Assembly: GCA_016780605.1 (NCBI GenBank)
Contig: JADHLS010000425.1
Location: 1 to 5,562, forward strand
DNA: 5,562 nt
From: Reyranella sp.
GTDB taxonomy: Bacteria > Pseudomonadota > Alphaproteobacteria > Reyranellales > Reyranellaceae
Direction: 5' to 3'
Of this stretch, positions 4,480 to 5,562 are shown piece by piece (position 1 is the first letter of the stretch; the number at the start of each line of letters is the position of its first letter). The notes below the pieces were generated by a model. The model ran no database searches, was not told the origin of the DNA, and saw only the letters and a list, made by a program, of their open reading frames with translations. Position numbers and translations under genes: made by a program.

Positions 4480-5560
4480 TCCTCCCCCTGATCCTCCATT
4501 GGCCCTGCTGGCGGAGCTGACGCACCGCTGTCCCCTCGCCTGCCCCTATTGCTCCAACCCGGTGAACCTCGAACGCGCCTCGGCCGAGCTTTCGGAAGAG
4601 GACTGGCGGCGCGTGCTCACCGAGGCCGCGGCGCTCGGCGTGTTGCAGGTGCATTTCTCCGGCGGCGAGCCGATGGTGCGGCGCGAGCTTGTGGCGCTGG
4701 TCGGCGCGGCGAGCGGGCTCGGCCTCTACAGCAACCTCATCACCTCGGGGACCTTGGGCGGGGCACGCGAGATCGCGGCGCTGGCGGACGCCGGCCTGAA
4801 GCACGTGCAGCTCAGCTTCCAGGACGTCGTGGCCGACAACGCCGATCGCATTGCCGGGCTTGCCGGCGCCTATGAGCGCAAGACGCGCTTTGCCGACGCC
4901 GTGCGCGCGACGGGCCTGCCGCTCACGCTGAACATGGTGGTGCATCGCCAGAACCTCGAGCGGGTGCCCGACATGATCGAGATGGCGCACACCCTGGGAG
5001 CGCGGAGGGTCGAGATCGCGCATGTGCAGTACTATGCCTGGGCCTTCACCAACCGCGCCGCGCTGCTGCCGACGCGCCAACAGCTCGACGATGCGACGCG
5101 CGCCGTCGAGGCGGCGCGCCAGCGGCTGAAAGGCGTGCTCACCATCGACTATGTCGTGCCCGACTATCACGGCCGGCGGCCGAAATCGTGCATGAGCGGC
5201 TGGGGCCGGCAGTTCCTCAACGTGACGCCGGCGGGCACGGCCGTGCCCTGCCACGCCGCCGAGACCCTGCCCGGCCTCGCCTTCCCCTCGGTGCGGACGA
5301 GCAGCCTGTCGGACATCTGGTACCGGTCGGAGGCCTTCAACCGCTTCCGCGGCACCGACTGGATGGCCGAGCCCTGCCGCAGCTGCGAGCGGCGCGAGAT
5401 CGACTGGGGCGGCTGCCGCTGCCAGGCGCTGCTGCTGGCGGGCGATGCCGGCCGCACCGACCCGGTCTGCGCCCTGTCGCCCGACCACGGCCTGGTCGAG
5501 GCGGCCCTGCAGGAGGCGGAACAGGCGCCGCCGGCGTTCGTCTATCGCCGCTTTTCGTGA
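4463..5560 (+). CDS. pqqE: Radical SAM PqqA crosslinking enzyme PqqE
   Basis: This 365-residue radical SAM/SPASM protein forms the carbon-carbon bond between Glu16 and Tyr20 of PqqA, with PqqD as partner. The SAM cluster motif is C23-x3-C27-x2-C30, followed by the SAM-binding FSGGEP. The SPASM region holds Cys243, Cys263, Cys305, Cys308, Asp314, Cys318, Cys320 and Cys336. With a constant offset of five these match the auxiliary iron-sulfur ligands I recall for the Methylobacterium enzyme, including the unusual Asp ligand in REIDWGGC, so the enzyme looks intact. The start is a GTG at 4463, within pqqD. AAGGGA (4447-4452) lies 10 bases upstream, and the Pro-rich N-terminus leads directly into LALLAELTHRCPL. 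A TTG at 4499 is a possible shorter start. The stop lies two bases before the window edge, so any further operon genes are out of view. Confidence 0.96.
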   Translation: MPPRVDPPPDPPLALLAELTHRCPLACPYCSNPVNLERASAELSEEDWRRVLTEAAALGVLQVHFSGGEPMVRRELVALVGAASGLGLYSNLITSGTLGGAREIAALADAGLKHVQLSFQDVVADNADRIAGLAGAYERKTRFADAVRATGLPLTLNMVVHRQNLERVPDMIEMAHTLGARRVEIAHVQYYAWAFTNRAALLPTRQQLDDATRAVEAARQRLKGVLTIDYVVPDYHGRRPKSCMSGWGRQFLNVTPAGTAVPCHAAETLPGLAFPSVRTSSLSDIWYRSEAFNRFRGTDWMAEPCRSCERREIDWGGCRCQALLLAGDAGRTDPVCALSPDHGLVEAALQEAEQAPPAFVYRRFS

Positions 5561-5562
5561 AC

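Noticed and set aside
4418..5488. Long minus-strand frame opposite pqqE
   Set aside because: Ala/Arg/Gly/His-rich shadow without motifs; pqqE has every radical SAM and SPASM ligand on the + strand.

Overview
The window comes from a high-GC, strongly GC3-biased proteobacterium, most likely an alphaproteobacterium. The signs are PqqC, PqqD and PqqB of an alphaproteobacterial style and a CCTCATCCTGAGGAG...TCTCGAAGGATG palindromic repeat of a type I associate with Rhizobiales/Rhodospirillales genomes. The genus cannot be fixed from this sequence. All seven supported genes lie on the + strand and make up a pyrroloquinoline quinone (PQQ) module.

Layout: positions 1-190 are a leader with no supported gene. 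191-1495 encodes a secreted sorbosone/glucose dehydrogenase-family beta-propeller, a likely PQQ enzyme. 1496-1691 is a structured intergenic region with a strong GC hairpin and two inverted copies of a REP-like palindrome. 1692-2288 encodes an exported diheme c4-like cytochrome. A possible promoter and a good ribosome binding site precede pqqA (2343-2420, a 25-residue precursor peptide). A strong hairpin in the pqqA-pqqB gap is followed by pqqB (2467-3417), pqqC (3414-4178), pqqD (4180-4479) and pqqE (4463-5560), which overlap or nearly abut.

How it fits together: PqqE, with PqqD presenting the substrate, crosslinks Glu16 and Tyr20 of PqqA. A peptidase not encoded here must release the crosslinked pair, PqqB is the proposed hydroxylase, and PqqC performs the final oxidation and ring closure to PQQ. 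The dehydrogenase could use the PQQ in the periplasm and pass electrons to the diheme cytochrome. That electron route is inferred from gene order alone.

This is a recognisable pathway rather than a new system. The points worth a second look are: PqqB lacks its Cys motif and a usually metal-binding His; PqqC has Ile where the Klebsiella enzyme has an active-site His; hairpins cover the ribosome binding regions of pqqB and the dehydrogenase; and the repeat pair shows compensatory stem changes and abuts the cytochrome start.
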